Shown: positions 15,739-24,733 of the stretch, piece by piece
How positions within the stretch are numbered: the first letter of the stretch is position 1
How the letters are laid out: each line of letters begins with the position of its first letter
From: Streptacidiphilus rugosus AM-16
Lineage (GTDB): Bacteria; Actinomycetota; Actinomycetes; Streptomycetales; Streptomycetaceae
DNA: 64,000 nucleotides
Assembly: GCF_000744655.1 (NCBI RefSeq)
Contig: NZ_JQMJ01000004.1
Span: 5,208,001 to 5,272,000 of the forward strand
Direction of reading: 5' to 3'
Notes under the pieces: model-generated
What the model was told of the DNA's origin: nothing
The model's database searches: none
The model's input: only the letters and a program-made list of their open reading frames with translations
Made by a program: the position numbers and the translations under genes

Positions 15739-16098
15739 GTGCCGAAGGTCACCTGCCGCCGAGTCTACGAGGACCCCTCCCCCAAGGACGGGACGCGCGT
15801 CCTGGTCGACCGGATCTGGCCGCGCGGCATGCGCAAGGAGGACGCGCACCTGGACGAGTGGCTGCGCGAGGTCGCCCCCTCCACCGAACTGCGCCGCTGG
15901 TACGGGCACGAGCCCGAGCGGTTCTCCGAGTTCCGCCGCCGCTATCTCGCGGAGCTGGACGACCCCGGCCGTCGCGAAGCCGCGGAGCACCTGAGCGAGC
16001 TGGCCGCCCACCGCCGGCTCACCCTTCTCACGGCCACCAAGGACCTGGAACACAGCCAGGCAGCCGTACTCGCCGAATGGCTCGCCGACGCCGTATAG
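15739..16098 (+). CDS. DUF488 family protein
   Basis: 119 residues, the usual size of the small DUF488 family. Diagnostic blocks are RVYEDPSPKDGTRVLVDR, IWPRGMRKE, LREVAPSTELRRWYGH and LLTATKDLEHSQA. Function is not established in the family. GGAGG lies 8 nt before GTG 15739, and a TAGGCT -10-like element occurs about 40 nt upstream. It stands alone, divergent from the glycosylase gene. Confidence 0.88.
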   Translation: MPKVTCRRVYEDPSPKDGTRVLVDRIWPRGMRKEDAHLDEWLREVAPSTELRRWYGHEPERFSEFRRRYLAELDDPGRREAAEHLSELAAHRRLTLLTATKDLEHSQAAVLAEWLADAV

Positions 16099-16238
16099 AC
16101 GCCGCAGAGCCCCATTCTTATATCGGACATTCCCGGTTATTAACCGCTTTTGCCGCAAGATGGCAAATCGTCCGCCCGTGCCGCATCCGGGCCCGGCGAT
16201 TTCCCCTCCAGGTGACGAGTGGCCCCGGTCACACCCTT

Positions 16239-16301
16239 GTCCGGATGGGCATTTGGGACATCACGGACAGTTCTCCAGATCCGGATGATCATGTTCCGGA
16301 T
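16239..16301. promoter_or_regulatory. Three TCCGGAT copies, two forming a dyad
   Basis: TCCGGAT occurs near 16240, inside ATCCGGA (16279-16285), and as TCCGGAT at 16295-16301. The last two form an inverted repeat with a 9-nt spacer. They lie in the 585-nt interval 16099-16683 between the DUF488 gene and the SLT-domain gene. A binding site for a dimeric regulator is plausible. No gene is apparent in this interval. Confidence 0.4.
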
Positions 16302-16511
16302 AGTCCCGCCCAAAGCGGACGCTTCTCGTTCGTGGACGAGCTTCGCCGAACGCCCTCCCGGGGGCCTTCCATATCCCGCGCGAAGCTATTGAGACCCAGG
16401 TCACGGCCCTTTTGTGGTGTGCCGCACTTTACCCGGGGTAACGCTTGCTCCTCGGCTGGCGACCGTGTGACGGTTCACGAGGCAGGCGGACAGAGAGCCT
16501 GCCGGGAGCCC

Positions 16512-16545
16512 GGTGATCGACGCGCATCGCGTCGACCGATTCACC
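16512..16545 (+). promoter_or_regulatory. Stem-loop in the leader of the SLT-domain gene
   Basis: TCGACGCG (16517-16524) and CGCGTCGA (16528-16535) form a perfect 8-bp stem with loop CAT. GGTGA (16512-16516) and TCACC (16541-16545) can extend it across a 5-nt bulge. It lies about 140 nt before the SLT-domain start. Streptomycete cell-wall hydrolase leaders often contain regulatory RNA; I could not match this one to the c-di-AMP (ydaO) consensus. Confidence 0.35.
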
Positions 16546-16683
16546 GAAGAAACGCTCCCCTGCTCGGTCGGGCGAGTCCCGAGCCGCCGAGCGCGCGACT
16601 TCCTTCGCAGCGACGCCCCAGTGGCGTGCGCCTGGATCCGTGCGCCCTCGGCCCAGGGGCAGTTCCGTCGACATTGGAGTGTC

Positions 16684-17529
16684 ATGCGCAACCGCATTCG
16701 TACGTCCCTTGCCAGCACCAACAAGCGTCTTGCCGCCGTGCGCCTCAACAAGCGCATCGCCGCCGGCGTCGGTGCCGCCCTCCTCGTGAGCGGCGCCGCG
16801 ACCGGCACCGCCGTGGCCCTGACCGGCAACGACTCGCACTCGGCGACCCAGGCTTCCGCCGTGGCCAGCACCCAGGCCGCCGCCCGCGCGGCCACCGACG
16901 CCGCCAACCGCTCCGAGCAGCGCGCCGCCCTGAACGCCAAGGCCGCCGCTGACGCCAAGGCCAAGGCCGATGCCGCCGCCAAGGCCAAGGCCGCTGCCGC
17001 CGCCAAGGCGAAGGCCCAGGCGCAGGCCGCTGCCGCCGCCAAGGCCAAGGCTGCTGCCGCCGCCAAGGCGAAGGCGCAGGCGCAGGCCGCCGCGCAGGCC
17101 AAGGCCGCTGCCGCCGCCAAGGCCCAGGCCGCTGCCGCCGCCCAGGCCAAGGCCCAGGCTGCCGCCGCTGCCGCGAAGGCCGCCGCGACGCCGGTCTACT
17201 CCAACGACCTGAGCGGCTGGATCGCCCAGGCCCAGGCCATTCTGGCCGCCGACGGCGACCACGTGCCGCCGGCCGCCGCGATCAGCGCGCGCGCCATGAC
17301 CGAGTCCTCCGGCAACCCGAACGCCATCAACAACTGGGACTCCAACGCCGCCGCCGGCACCCCGTCCAAGGGTCTGATGCAGACCATCGACTCGACCTTC
17401 GCGACCTACGCGCTGCCGGGTCACACCGACATCTGGAACCCGGTCGACAACATCGTCGCCGCGGTCCGCTACGCGAACGCCACCTACGGCGCCTTCGAGA
17501 ACATCGCCTACGGCAGCAACGGTTACTGA
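16684..17529 (+). CDS. Secreted SLT-domain transglycosylase with Ala/Lys repeat linker
   Basis: 281 residues. Residues 1-45 are a signal region (basic start, hydrophobic core GVGAALLVSGAATGTAVAL). Residues about 75-170 are a low-complexity array of AKAKA/QAQAA units, likely a long helical, wall-penetrating linker. The last 100 residues are a lytic transglycosylase (SLT) fold with catalytic Glu in MTESSGNPNAINNWDS, then SKGLMQTIDSTF and NIVAAVRYANATYG. It would cleave peptidoglycan glycan strands. ATG 16684 is the best start. The 5' region has a stem-loop and repeated TCCGGAT sites, and a strong terminator follows. Confidence 0.88.
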   Translation: MRNRIRTSLASTNKRLAAVRLNKRIAAGVGAALLVSGAATGTAVALTGNDSHSATQASAVASTQAAARAATDAANRSEQRAALNAKAAADAKAKADAAAKAKAAAAAKAKAQAQAAAAAKAKAAAAAKAKAQAQAAAQAKAAAAAKAQAAAAAQAKAQAAAAAAKAAATPVYSNDLSGWIAQAQAILAADGDHVPPAAAISARAMTESSGNPNAINNWDSNAAAGTPSKGLMQTIDSTFATYALPGHTDIWNPVDNIVAAVRYANATYGAFENIAYGSNGY

Positions 17530-17561
17530 TAGCCCGGTCACCGCACCGCCGTCACGCCGCA

Positions 17562-17595
17562 GCCCGCCGGTACCGAACTCTCGGTACCGGCGGGC
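17562..17595. terminator. Bidirectional terminator, 14-bp perfect stem
   Basis: GCCCGCCGGTACCG (17562-17575) and its exact complement (17582-17595) flank a 6-nt loop. It lies between the convergent SLT-domain gene and the deiminase gene. Confidence 0.85.
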
Positions 17596-17625
17596 ATGTG
17601 GCGTTCCGTCACATCCGACCTCGCG

Positions 17626-18852
17626 TCAGGGCGCGGGCTGGGGCTGGGTCACGCAGTGGATGCCGCCGCCCTGGTTGCCGAGGTTGTCGATGTTGAGCTG
17701 GACCACGGCGCGGCCGGGGAAGGCGCGCTGCAGGACCGCCTTCGCATTGGCGTCGGCGGTCGAGTCGCCGAACTGCGCCGAGATCACCGCGCCGTTGCAC
17801 ACGTAGTAGTTGGCGTAGGAGTCCACGAAGTCGACGCTGGTCGCGCGGATCAGGTTGTAGTCGGGCGACTGGAGCTTGGTGACCGCGATCGCGGCGCCCT
17901 GGGCGTCCGTCGAGGTGGACAGGGTCTGGTACTGCTGCTGCTCGTCCTTGGACCAGATGTCCGAGGGATCGGCCGGGTTGGGAGTCTGCACGAGGCCGCC
18001 GCCGGGCGAGAGGAAGCGCGAGGTCGCGTCCACGTGGTCGTCCGTGATGTCCTGGCCGCTGATACCGGTGAACCAGATCACCTTGGAGGCGCCGAAGGCG
18101 GTGCACATCGCCTGCTCGATCTGCGCCCGGGTCTTCCCCGGATTGCGGTTGGAGTTGACGATGCTGCTCCGGGTGGCCATCAGCGTTCCCGCGCCGTCCG
18201 CCTCGATCGCACCGCCCTCGCTGACCACGCCCGCCGCCGTGAAGGGGACGCCCAGATAGGCCGCGACGCGCTGCGCGACCAGGGCGTCCTTGGCGTGGGT
18301 CTGCTTGTTGCCCCAGCCGTTGAAGTTGAGGCCGACCGCATCGAGCCCGCCCGCGCCGTTGGTGCGGAAGACCGGCCCGGAGTCGCGCATCCAGCAGTCG
18401 TCGACCGGGATCGTGCCGATGACGGTGACGTTGGGGTTGGTGCAGGCGCGCTGGGCCGCGGCCACGCTCGCCGAGTTGGCCAGCAGGAAGACCGGCTCGT
18501 ACCTGGCGACGGTGTTCGCGATCAGGGCGATGTTCGCCTGCAGGCCGGCCAGCTTGTTGCGGTAGATCGCGGTGCTGTCGGGCCAGGCCATCCAGGTGCG
18601 GGTGTGCGGCACGCTGTCCAGCGGCACGACGAAGGAACCCGTGGCGGCGCCCGCCGCGGCCCGGAGCCCCCGCGGGGCCGTGGCGGCACGGGCGGTCCCG
18701 GCGAGTCCGGTCGCGGCCCAGGCCGCACCGGCGGCGGTGATCCCGGCGGCGGCGAGGAAGCCGCGCCGGTCCATCCGGCGCGGCTCGGGGGTGCTGCTTC
18801 GAGGGGTGCTCAGGGGGTCGTGCGGTTCCCCGACTCGATCGTGTCGGTCCAT
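17626..18852 (-). CDS. Tat-exported agmatine deiminase/peptidyl-arginine deiminase-like protein
   Basis: 408 residues. A twin-arginine signal (MDRRGFLAAAGITAAG) sits at about 27-45. The mature part carries the guanidine-modifying fold signature: TWMAWPDS, DDCWMRDSGP, EGGAIEADG, DDHVDATSRF and the C-terminal GGGIHC with the catalytic Cys. Relatives hydrolyse agmatine to N-carbamoylputrescine plus ammonia or deiminate peptidyl arginine. Export suggests use of extracellular agmatine or peptide arginine. GGGAGG lies 6 nt before ATG 18852, and a promoter-like pair lies 50 nt further upstream. Confidence 0.9.
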   Translation of the reverse strand: MDRHDRVGEPHDPLSTPRSSTPEPRRMDRRGFLAAAGITAAGAAWAATGLAGTARAATAPRGLRAAAGAATGSFVVPLDSVPHTRTWMAWPDSTAIYRNKLAGLQANIALIANTVARYEPVFLLANSASVAAAQRACTNPNVTVIGTIPVDDCWMRDSGPVFRTNGAGGLDAVGLNFNGWGNKQTHAKDALVAQRVAAYLGVPFTAAGVVSEGGAIEADGAGTLMATRSSIVNSNRNPGKTRAQIEQAMCTAFGASKVIWFTGISGQDITDDHVDATSRFLSPGGGLVQTPNPADPSDIWSKDEQQQYQTLSTSTDAQGAAIAVTKLQSPDYNLIRATSVDFVDSYANYYVCNGAVISAQFGDSTADANAKAVLQRAFPGRAVVQLNIDNLGNQGGGIHCVTQPQPAP

Positions 18853-18902
18853 CGGTGGCCTCCCTTGGCCGGAGCGGCGCGGGTGCGCCGTCGCGGAGAG
18901 AA

Positions 18903-18929
18903 GCTATAACTGGCCATGCGCTCGGTCAA
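18903..18929 (-). promoter_or_regulatory. Candidate promoter for the deiminase gene
   Basis: On the minus strand TTGACC (18929-18924) precedes TATAGC (18908-18903) with a 15-nt spacer. The spacer is short but both hexamers are good. The predicted start is about 45 nt before ATG 18852. Confidence 0.4.
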
Positions 18930-19029
18930 TACTTGGCGCAGGGATCGACGCCTGCGCCGGACCGCCAGGGCGGGCGCGCATCGGACGTCCGCCGTCCCGG
19001 TCGTGCAGTAAAAGGAAGCTGACGGATAC

Positions 19030-19512
19030 TCAGCCCGTCTCGGGGGGCGGCAGACCGAGGCTGCCGCGGATGGCCCTGACCTGCGTCTCGACCGGAGCGT
19101 TCGCCGCGGTCAGCCGCCGCTCGTCGGCGCGCAGCCCCGCCAGCGTGGGGACGCCGGCGGCGGTGGCGGTGAGGTCCGCGCGGGCCTCGTTCGCCGCCAC
19201 CAGGCGTGCGGCGAGCGTGCGCGTCTCCGGGGGCAGGGCCAGCGCCGCGAGCCGCCGGTCGAAGAGGCGCTCGGTGGCGGCCGCGTCGCGCAGGTCCGCC
19301 CGCGCGGCGTCGAGCCGGGCGCGGTCCCGGCCGTCGAGCCTGTCGAAGTCCGCCTCGAGATGCCGGTTCCCCTCGCTCGCGATCGCCAGGTAGCGGGCCG
19401 CCGCCGCGCCACGGCCGGGGCTCGGCGGCACGGCCGCGGGACGCCCCGACCCGCACCCGCACCCCGCGGCCAGGACCGCGAGTCCCGCCGCCGTGACCCC
19501 GACCGCCCGCAC
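19030..19512 (-). CDS. Putative lipoprotein, unknown function
   Basis: 160 residues from GTG 19512. A short signal ends in the lipobox LAAGC (Cys18), so it is probably a membrane-anchored lipoprotein. The rest is a charged, Ala/Arg/Leu-rich helical stretch (about 45-155) with likely coiled-coil character and no domain I recognise. It lies 22 nt downstream of another lipoprotein gene on the same strand and is probably co-transcribed with it. Confidence 0.65.
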   Translation of the reverse strand: MRAVGVTAAGLAVLAAGCGCGSGRPAAVPPSPGRGAAAARYLAIASEGNRHLEADFDRLDGRDRARLDAARADLRDAAATERLFDRRLAALALPPETRTLAARLVAANEARADLTATAAGVPTLAGLRADERRLTAANAPVETQVRAIRGSLGLPPPETG

Positions 19513-19534
19513 GCCGATTCGCGACCGGCGCGCG

Positions 19535-20083
19535 TCAGTAGCCGTACCCGCCTCCCGAGGTGCTGGGCGAGGGCGACGGCGAGGACGGCGCCGCGGGGGC
19601 CGCCATGATCGCGTTGCCGTCGACGCCCACCACGTACCAGGTGCCGCCGAAGTTCGTGATGCCCTCGCCGTTCACGACGCCGGGAGCGGTGTCCTTGACG
19701 AAGGTGTAGAGCGGGTGACCGTTGTAGGTCACCTGAGTGGTGTGGTCGGCCCGCGTCGTGGTGGCGACCATCGAGGCGGTCACGCCGCTGTTGCTCGGCA
19801 TGCCGGACGTGTGCTCCGGCGGCCACACCACCGCGCACGTACCGGAGCAGGTCGACTTCCCGCCGGTGTCGGCCGTCAGCATGTACAGCGTGTGGCCGCT
19901 GCCGTCGACGAGGATCGTTCCGTACTTCGAGCTCGCCGTGTGCACGGCCGCGCCGGAGGCCGCGGGGGCACTGGAGGCGGGCGGCTGCGAGGAGCTCGAG
20001 ACGTTGTTGCCGGTGCTGCCGCACGCGGTGGCCAGCGCCGCGACGGCTACCGCACCCGCTGAGATGGCGATGACGCGGTTCAT
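19535..20083 (-). CDS. Lipoprotein with secreted repeat domain (COG4315 type)
   Basis: 182 residues. The signal and lipobox LATAC give a lipid-anchored Cys21, followed by a Ser/Pro/Ala linker. Residues about 50-150 contain two copies of the family repeat: GTILVDGSGHTLYMLTAD with CSGTCAVVWPP, and QVTYNGHPLYTFVKD with GGTWYVVG. Function of the family is not established; the repeat occurs in surface lipoproteins of many actinobacteria. The C-terminus is Pro/Ser/Gly-rich. Divergent from the PPOX gene. Confidence 0.85.
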   Translation of the reverse strand: MNRVIAISAGAVAVAALATACGSTGNNVSSSSQPPASSAPAASGAAVHTASSKYGTILVDGSGHTLYMLTADTGGKSTCSGTCAVVWPPEHTSGMPSNSGVTASMVATTTRADHTTQVTYNGHPLYTFVKDTAPGVVNGEGITNFGGTWYVVGVDGNAIMAAPAAPSSPSPSPSTSGGGYGY

Positions 20084-20193
20084 GGAGGAACTTCTTTCCT
20101 GGGTCCCTGACCCGACCCTGGGTGACCGGGTCCTACCAGGGATACGCGCGTCGGCAGGCCCGGGTTCACGAACCGCTGGGGTCTACTGGAGGC

Positions 20194-20565
20194 ATGACAG
20201 AGCTGACCGCTGCGCAGATCGACTATCTCGGAAGTCAACTACTGGGCCGACTGGCCACCACCGGCACGGACCACAAGCCCCATGTCGTCCCCACCTCGTT
20301 CCGCTACAACGCCGACCTCGGCACCGTCGACGTCGGCGGTCACCACATGGCGGGCACCAAGAAGTACCGCGACGTCCGGGCCAACGGCTGGGCGGCGATC
20401 GTGGTCGACGACCTGGTGACCACCCACCCGTGGACCCCGCGGATGCTGGAGATCCGCGGCCGCGCCGAGGCGGTCCCCACCGGGGGCGGGCACCTCGGAC
20501 CCGGCTTCGGCGAGGCGTTCATCCGCATCCACCCGGAGAGGGTCAACAGCTTCGGGATCGAGTAG
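20194..20565 (+). CDS. PPOX-class F420/flavin-dependent oxidoreductase-like protein
   Basis: 123 residues with a split-barrel fold: LLGRLATTGTDHKPHVVPTS at the N-terminus, then GTKKYRDVRANGWAAIVVDD and LEIRGRAEAVP, and AFIRIHPERVNSFGIE at the end. This matches the PPOX-class proteins that use coenzyme F420 or FMN in actinomycetes; which cofactor it uses cannot be told here. TGGAGG lies just before ATG 20194. It ends 7 nt before the convergent dehydrogenase gene. Confidence 0.82.
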   Translation: MTELTAAQIDYLGSQLLGRLATTGTDHKPHVVPTSFRYNADLGTVDVGGHHMAGTKKYRDVRANGWAAIVVDDLVTTHPWTPRMLEIRGRAEAVPTGGGHLGPGFGEAFIRIHPERVNSFGIE

Positions 20566-20572
20566 CTCAGCC

Positions 20573-21455
20573 CTACGGGGCGTCGAAGCTGGCGAAGTAC
20601 GCGGCCGCCATGTCCTCCGCGCCGTGTCCCTGGGCCGCGGCGCGGGCGAAGCGCTCGGCGCAGGCGGCGGCCAGGTCGAGGCGGACGCCGTACCGCTCGC
20701 CGGCCGCGACGATCAGCCGGGCGTCCTTCTCCGCGGTGCTCACCGCGAAGGCCGCGGGCGAGAGGCGGTCCTCCAGCACGAGTGCGGCCTTGGCGTGCAG
20801 ATAACCCATGTCGAGCGGGCCGCCGCCGACGGCGTCGAAGAAGTCCTTCGGGTCCACGCCGAGCCCCTTGGCCAGGGCCAGCGTCTCGCCGACCGCGTTG
20901 GTCGCCGCGAGCACCCAGCTGTTGGCGACCAGCTTCAGCCTGGTCGCGCTACCGTCCGCGCCGTCCTCCCCGGTCCCACAGGGTCCTGGCCCCGACGGCG
21001 TCGAACACCGGCCCGACCGCGGCTCGGGAGGCGGCGGGTCCGGCGGCGAGCACCAGCAGCTGTCCCGCCTCGGCGGGCTGCCGGGTGCCGAGCACCGGCG
21101 CGTCGAAGAAGACCAGCCGGTGCTCCCGCGCGAGCGCGGCCAACCCGCCGACCAGCTCGACGCCGACGGTCGTCGACTGCACCCAGGCCGCGCCGGGCCG
21201 CAGCGCGGGCGCGGCGGCGCCCATCACCTCCAGCACGGCGGGCCCGTCGTGCAGCATGGTGAGCACGACGTCCGCTCCGTCCACGGCCTCGGCGGGACTG
21301 TCCGCGACCCGCACGCCGTCCCCGGCCAGCGGCTCCGCCTTCGCTCCGGTCCGGTTCCAGGCCCGGGTGTCGTGCCCGGCGCGCGCGAGGTTCCTGGCCA
21401 TCGCCGCGCCCATGATCCCGGTCCCCAGCACGGTCACGCTCAGCTGCTCAGTCAT
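20573..21455 (-). pseudogene. 3-hydroxyisobutyrate dehydrogenase-like gene with a frameshift
   Basis: One NAD(P)-dependent dehydrogenase is encoded in two frames. From ATG 21455 the first frame gives the Rossmann domain (LSVTVLGTGIMGAAMARNL) and the substrate-binding FFDAPVLGTRQPAEAGQL, then stops shortly after TLWD near 20950. The second frame resumes as GEDGADGSATRLKLVANSW with the catalytic Lys and runs to 20573, ending AYFASFDAP. The switch lies at about 20968-20975 and is explained by one extra base in GACCGGGG. Joined, the protein has the normal length of about 290 residues. It is either a disabled gene or a sequencing error. Confidence 0.85.
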
Positions 21456-21629
21456 GGCCTCCACGCTAGCCCTACCGGCGGCAAGGGCCGTGCCGCGTCC
21501 AGCCGGGCGGCCCCGCACCTCGCGTGGACGACGCGCATGCGACGCCGGTGACGGGGGGCATGCGAGCCACCCGCCCCGCCGCGCCCGCCCTGCCGTCACC
21601 GACCGACCGCGCCCGGCCCGGCCGGCGGG

Positions 21630-24620
21630 TCAGCTCTCGGCCAGTTCGGTCAGGGCGCGGTCCAGCATCGCGGTGAAGAAGTCGACCGCGTCCGCGTCCA
21701 CGCAGAGCGGGGGCTTGATCTTGAGGATGTTGAGGTGGTCGCCGGTCGGCTGGACCACGACGCCGAGTTCGAGCATCCGGTCGCACAGCTCGGCCGTCTC
21801 CTCGGTGGCCGGTTCCAGGGTGAGCCGGTCGCGGACCAGCTCCAGGCCCAGGTAGAGACCGGAGCCGTGGACCGCTCCGACCAGCGCGTGCCGCGCGGCC
21901 AGCGCCTCCAGGCCGGCCTTCAGCCGCCCGCCGGTGCGCACCGCGTTGCCCTGGAGGTCCTCGTCGCGGATCGCGTCGAGGACGGTGAGGCCGACGACGC
22001 TGGAGACGGGGCTGCCGCCGGTGGAGGAGAAGAAGTAGCCCTGGTCGCGGTAGCGCTCGGCGACCGACGCCGAGGTGATCACCGCGCCGAGCGGGTGGCC
22101 GTTGCCCATGGCCTTGGCGACGCAGACGATGTCCGGGACGACCCCCTGCTGCTCGAAGCCCCAGAACCAGTGCCCCAGCCGCCCGTAGCCGACCTGGACC
22201 TCGTCCGCGACCGCCAGGCCGCCGTGCCGGCGGACCGCGGCGTAGAGCTGTTCCAGGTAGCCGTCGGGCAGGGCGACCCCGCCCGCGTTGCCGTAGTAGG
22301 TCTCGGCGAGGAACGCTCCCGGCGCCCGCCCGGACGCGGCCAGCTCGTCGACGAACCGGACCGCCTCGGGGGCGTACCGGGCGGCGTCCGCGCCGCGGTG
22401 ACGGCCCCGGTAGGAGTTGGGCGAGTCCACCGTGTGCACCCAACTCGGCCGAGTGGTCAGCGCGTTGGGATTGTCCTGGAGGGAGGTGGAGACAGCGTCC
22501 GAGGCGTAGGTCCAGCCGTGGTAGGCCTCGCGCAGAGCGACCACGTCGTGCCGACCGGTCGCACCGATGGCGAGGCGGAGGCCGAGATCGACGGCCTCCG
22601 AGCCGGAGTTGACCAGGAACACCGTGTCCAGCGGCTCCGGCAGCAGCGCGGCGAGCCGCTCGCTGAACTCGACCACGGAGGCGTAGTGGAACCGCGAGTT
22701 GGTGTTGAGCCGCCGCGACTGCCGGGTCAGGGCCCGCTCGACGGCCGGGTGGGCGTGCCCGATCGCGCTGACGTTGTTGACGATGTCGAGGTAGGCGCGG
22801 CCACGGTCGGAGACCAGGTGGTGACGCCAGCCGCGTTCGATCCGCGGCGGGTCGTCGTAGTAGTGGCCCTGCACGGCGGCGAAGGCGGCGTGCCGACGGG
22901 CGAGCAGGCTCGCCTGACCGGCCGGTTCCGCGCCGGTACCGGCGGAGGGCAGACCGAGCAGCGCGGACGGGTCGGCGGTCAGCGCCAGCCAGCCCGCGGC
23001 GGTCTCCGGCCGGACCAGCTCGGGCACCTCGGCGAGGACGCCCGCGCGCCGCAGCGTCACCTGCGCCCTCGCGCCCGCGCCCAGCCGGACCAGTGCCTCC
23101 CCCGCCCCGACCCGGGTACCGGCCCGGACGCCGACCTCCGCCCCGACCTGTGCCTCCCCGCCGTCGAAGGACAGCCGCAGCACCAGCTCGCCGCAGTCGA
23201 CCTCGACGCACCCGGCCTCCGCGCGCGACACCCGTCCGTCCCAGGGGGAGAGCAGCACGGCGTCCCGCCCGAACCAGAGCGAGAGCCCGGTGGCGACGGT
23301 GGCGGGCGACCGGGCCGACAGCACGCGGGAGCGGCTCAGCCGCACGGCGCCGTAGGGGGCCGCGACGAGCTCCGCGCCGTCGTCCAGACGCTCCCGTGCG
23401 AGCCGGTCCTCCAGACCTGGCCGCAGCCAGGCCCCGCGGTCCATCGCGTCCGCGTCGGTGCCCAGGTCGAGCAGGGCCACCCCGCTCGGCTCCAGGCCCG
23501 CGACCAGTCCGACGGCCGTGGGCGCGGGCGGCTGCGGCGCCCCGGCCAGCCCGAGCCGGTCGAGGATCAGCCTCGTCATCACCTCGACCGGGACGGAGAC
23601 GGCCTGCTCGAAGATCCGCCACTCCCGGTCCAGCGCGGCCCGGACGTACGCGTTGTCGCCGTCCACCGCCGCCTGGTGCCGGCCGCTGGCCACCAGCGTG
23701 GCGGCGCGCAGCACGACCAGCGGCCACAGCGCCCGCGCCTCGGCCGGGGAGAGCGGGCGTTCGGCGTGGAAGGCCAGGATCGCGGGCAGCGCGTGGTGCG
23801 GTTCCAGTCCGGCGTGGTGCAGCAGTGAGGAGAGCGGGATCGCCAGCTCGCAGACGGCCCAACTGGTGGTCAGATCACCGAAGTCGATCACACCGTCCGG
23901 CAGCGGCGGCACGGCGCCGACCGCGGCGACCAGATTGTCGTCGGTCAGGTCCAGGTGGACGGCCTGCCGTGGAAGCTCCGCGCTCACCGCGGCGAGCCGG
24001 CTCCAGGCGTCCTCGGCCGCGGCCGCGACGGCCGCCCGACGCTCGGGTTCCGCGATGTGCTCCAGCAGCAGCGCCACGACCCGGTCCGCGTACTGCAGGT
24101 CCCACTGCAGCACCCGGTCCAGGCCGGGGTGCCGGAAGTCGCGCAGGGTGCGGCCGACCCTTCCGGCGATGCCGCCCATGGCGGCGACGGTGCGGGGCGG
24201 CAGGTGCCGCGATCCGGAGAGGGTGCCGCCCGCGAGGTGCCGCAGCAGCCGGGCGGTGACCGGACCGGACTCGGTCTCGACGACGGCCGCCCGCCGGGTG
24301 CCGTCGGGTCGCCGCAGCACCGTGGCGATCCGCAGGTCCGGGCAGGCCTGCGCGAGCAGGTCCGCGGCGTCGTCCTGGGCCTCGATCTCGGCCGCGCCGA
24401 AGGCGGGGTTCGCCACCTTGAGCACCGCGAGATCCTCGTCGTTCCCGTCGCGCAGCAGGAAGTTGGCGTCCTGCTGACTGCCCAGGGGCAACGCCCGCGC
24501 CGGGACGCCGAGCGCGTCGGCGATCTTCTCCGCCTCCGCGACCCCGACCCGGGGCGCGGGGAGGGACTCACGCGCGAAGAAGTCGACGGTGGACGGCGTG
24601 GACGGCTGCTGCGAGGTCAT
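21630..24620 (-). CDS. Fusion protein: phosphotransferase (APH) + M23-like domain + class III aminotransferase
   Basis: 996 residues from ATG 24620 (AGGAAA 5 nt upstream). Residues about 25-330 are an aminoglycoside-phosphotransferase/homoserine-kinase-like domain with HLDLTDDNLV and VIDFGDLT as the catalytic and metal-binding loops. A middle segment (about 450-560) has a beta-rich, M23/lipoyl-like pattern (LLSPWDGRVSRAE). Residues about 590-990 are a PLP aminotransferase class III domain (VNSGSEAVDLGLRLA, VADEVQVGYGRLG, CVAKAMGNGHP with the PLP lysine). Relatives act on phospho-amino alcohols or similar amines; the substrate is unknown. Its upstream region has a promoter and an 11-bp dyad. 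Confidence 0.9.
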   Translation of the reverse strand: MTSQQPSTPSTVDFFARESLPAPRVGVAEAEKIADALGVPARALPLGSQQDANFLLRDGNDEDLAVLKVANPAFGAAEIEAQDDAADLLAQACPDLRIATVLRRPDGTRRAAVVETESGPVTARLLRHLAGGTLSGSRHLPPRTVAAMGGIAGRVGRTLRDFRHPGLDRVLQWDLQYADRVVALLLEHIAEPERRAAVAAAAEDAWSRLAAVSAELPRQAVHLDLTDDNLVAAVGAVPPLPDGVIDFGDLTTSWAVCELAIPLSSLLHHAGLEPHHALPAILAFHAERPLSPAEARALWPLVVLRAATLVASGRHQAAVDGDNAYVRAALDREWRIFEQAVSVPVEVMTRLILDRLGLAGAPQPPAPTAVGLVAGLEPSGVALLDLGTDADAMDRGAWLRPGLEDRLARERLDDGAELVAAPYGAVRLSRSRVLSARSPATVATGLSLWFGRDAVLLSPWDGRVSRAEAGCVEVDCGELVLRLSFDGGEAQVGAEVGVRAGTRVGAGEALVRLGAGARAQVTLRRAGVLAEVPELVRPETAAGWLALTADPSALLGLPSAGTGAEPAGQASLLARRHAAFAAVQGHYYDDPPRIERGWRHHLVSDRGRAYLDIVNNVSAIGHAHPAVERALTRQSRRLNTNSRFHYASVVEFSERLAALLPEPLDTVFLVNSGSEAVDLGLRLAIGATGRHDVVALREAYHGWTYASDAVSTSLQDNPNALTTRPSWVHTVDSPNSYRGRHRGADAARYAPEAVRFVDELAASGRAPGAFLAETYYGNAGGVALPDGYLEQLYAAVRRHGGLAVADEVQVGYGRLGHWFWGFEQQGVVPDIVCVAKAMGNGHPLGAVITSASVAERYRDQGYFFSSTGGSPVSSVVGLTVLDAIRDEDLQGNAVRTGGRLKAGLEALAARHALVGAVHGSGLYLGLELVRDRLTLEPATEETAELCDRMLELGVVVQPTGDHLNILKIKPPLCVDADAVDFFTAMLDRALTELAES

Positions 24621-24695
24621 GGCGTTTCCTGGCTGCTCGCGGATCGGGACACGCGCGACGGACACGGGACCGCATCCTGGCGCGCGATGCACCCC

Positions 24696-24723
24696 ACCCT
24701 ACAGCTCGATGGTGTGCAGCCAA
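24696..24723 (-). promoter_or_regulatory. Candidate promoter of the APH/aminotransferase gene
   Basis: On the minus strand TTGGCT (24723-24718) and TAGGGT (24701-24696) are 16 nt apart. A start near 24689 would leave a leader of about 70 nt. Confidence 0.5.
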
Positions 24724-24733
24724 GGACCATCAC

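Noticed and set aside
16245..16680. Open frame starting MGIWDITDSS in the SLT-gene leader
   Set aside because: It turns into Arg/Pro-rich shadow sequence, lacks a ribosome site and overlaps dyads and a stem-loop.
16440..16683. ydaO (c-di-AMP) riboswitch before the SLT-domain gene
   Set aside because: Expected from context, but I could not find the conserved GGGGTGAATC-like and CCGACAGCTAACC-like blocks; a covariance-model search would settle it.
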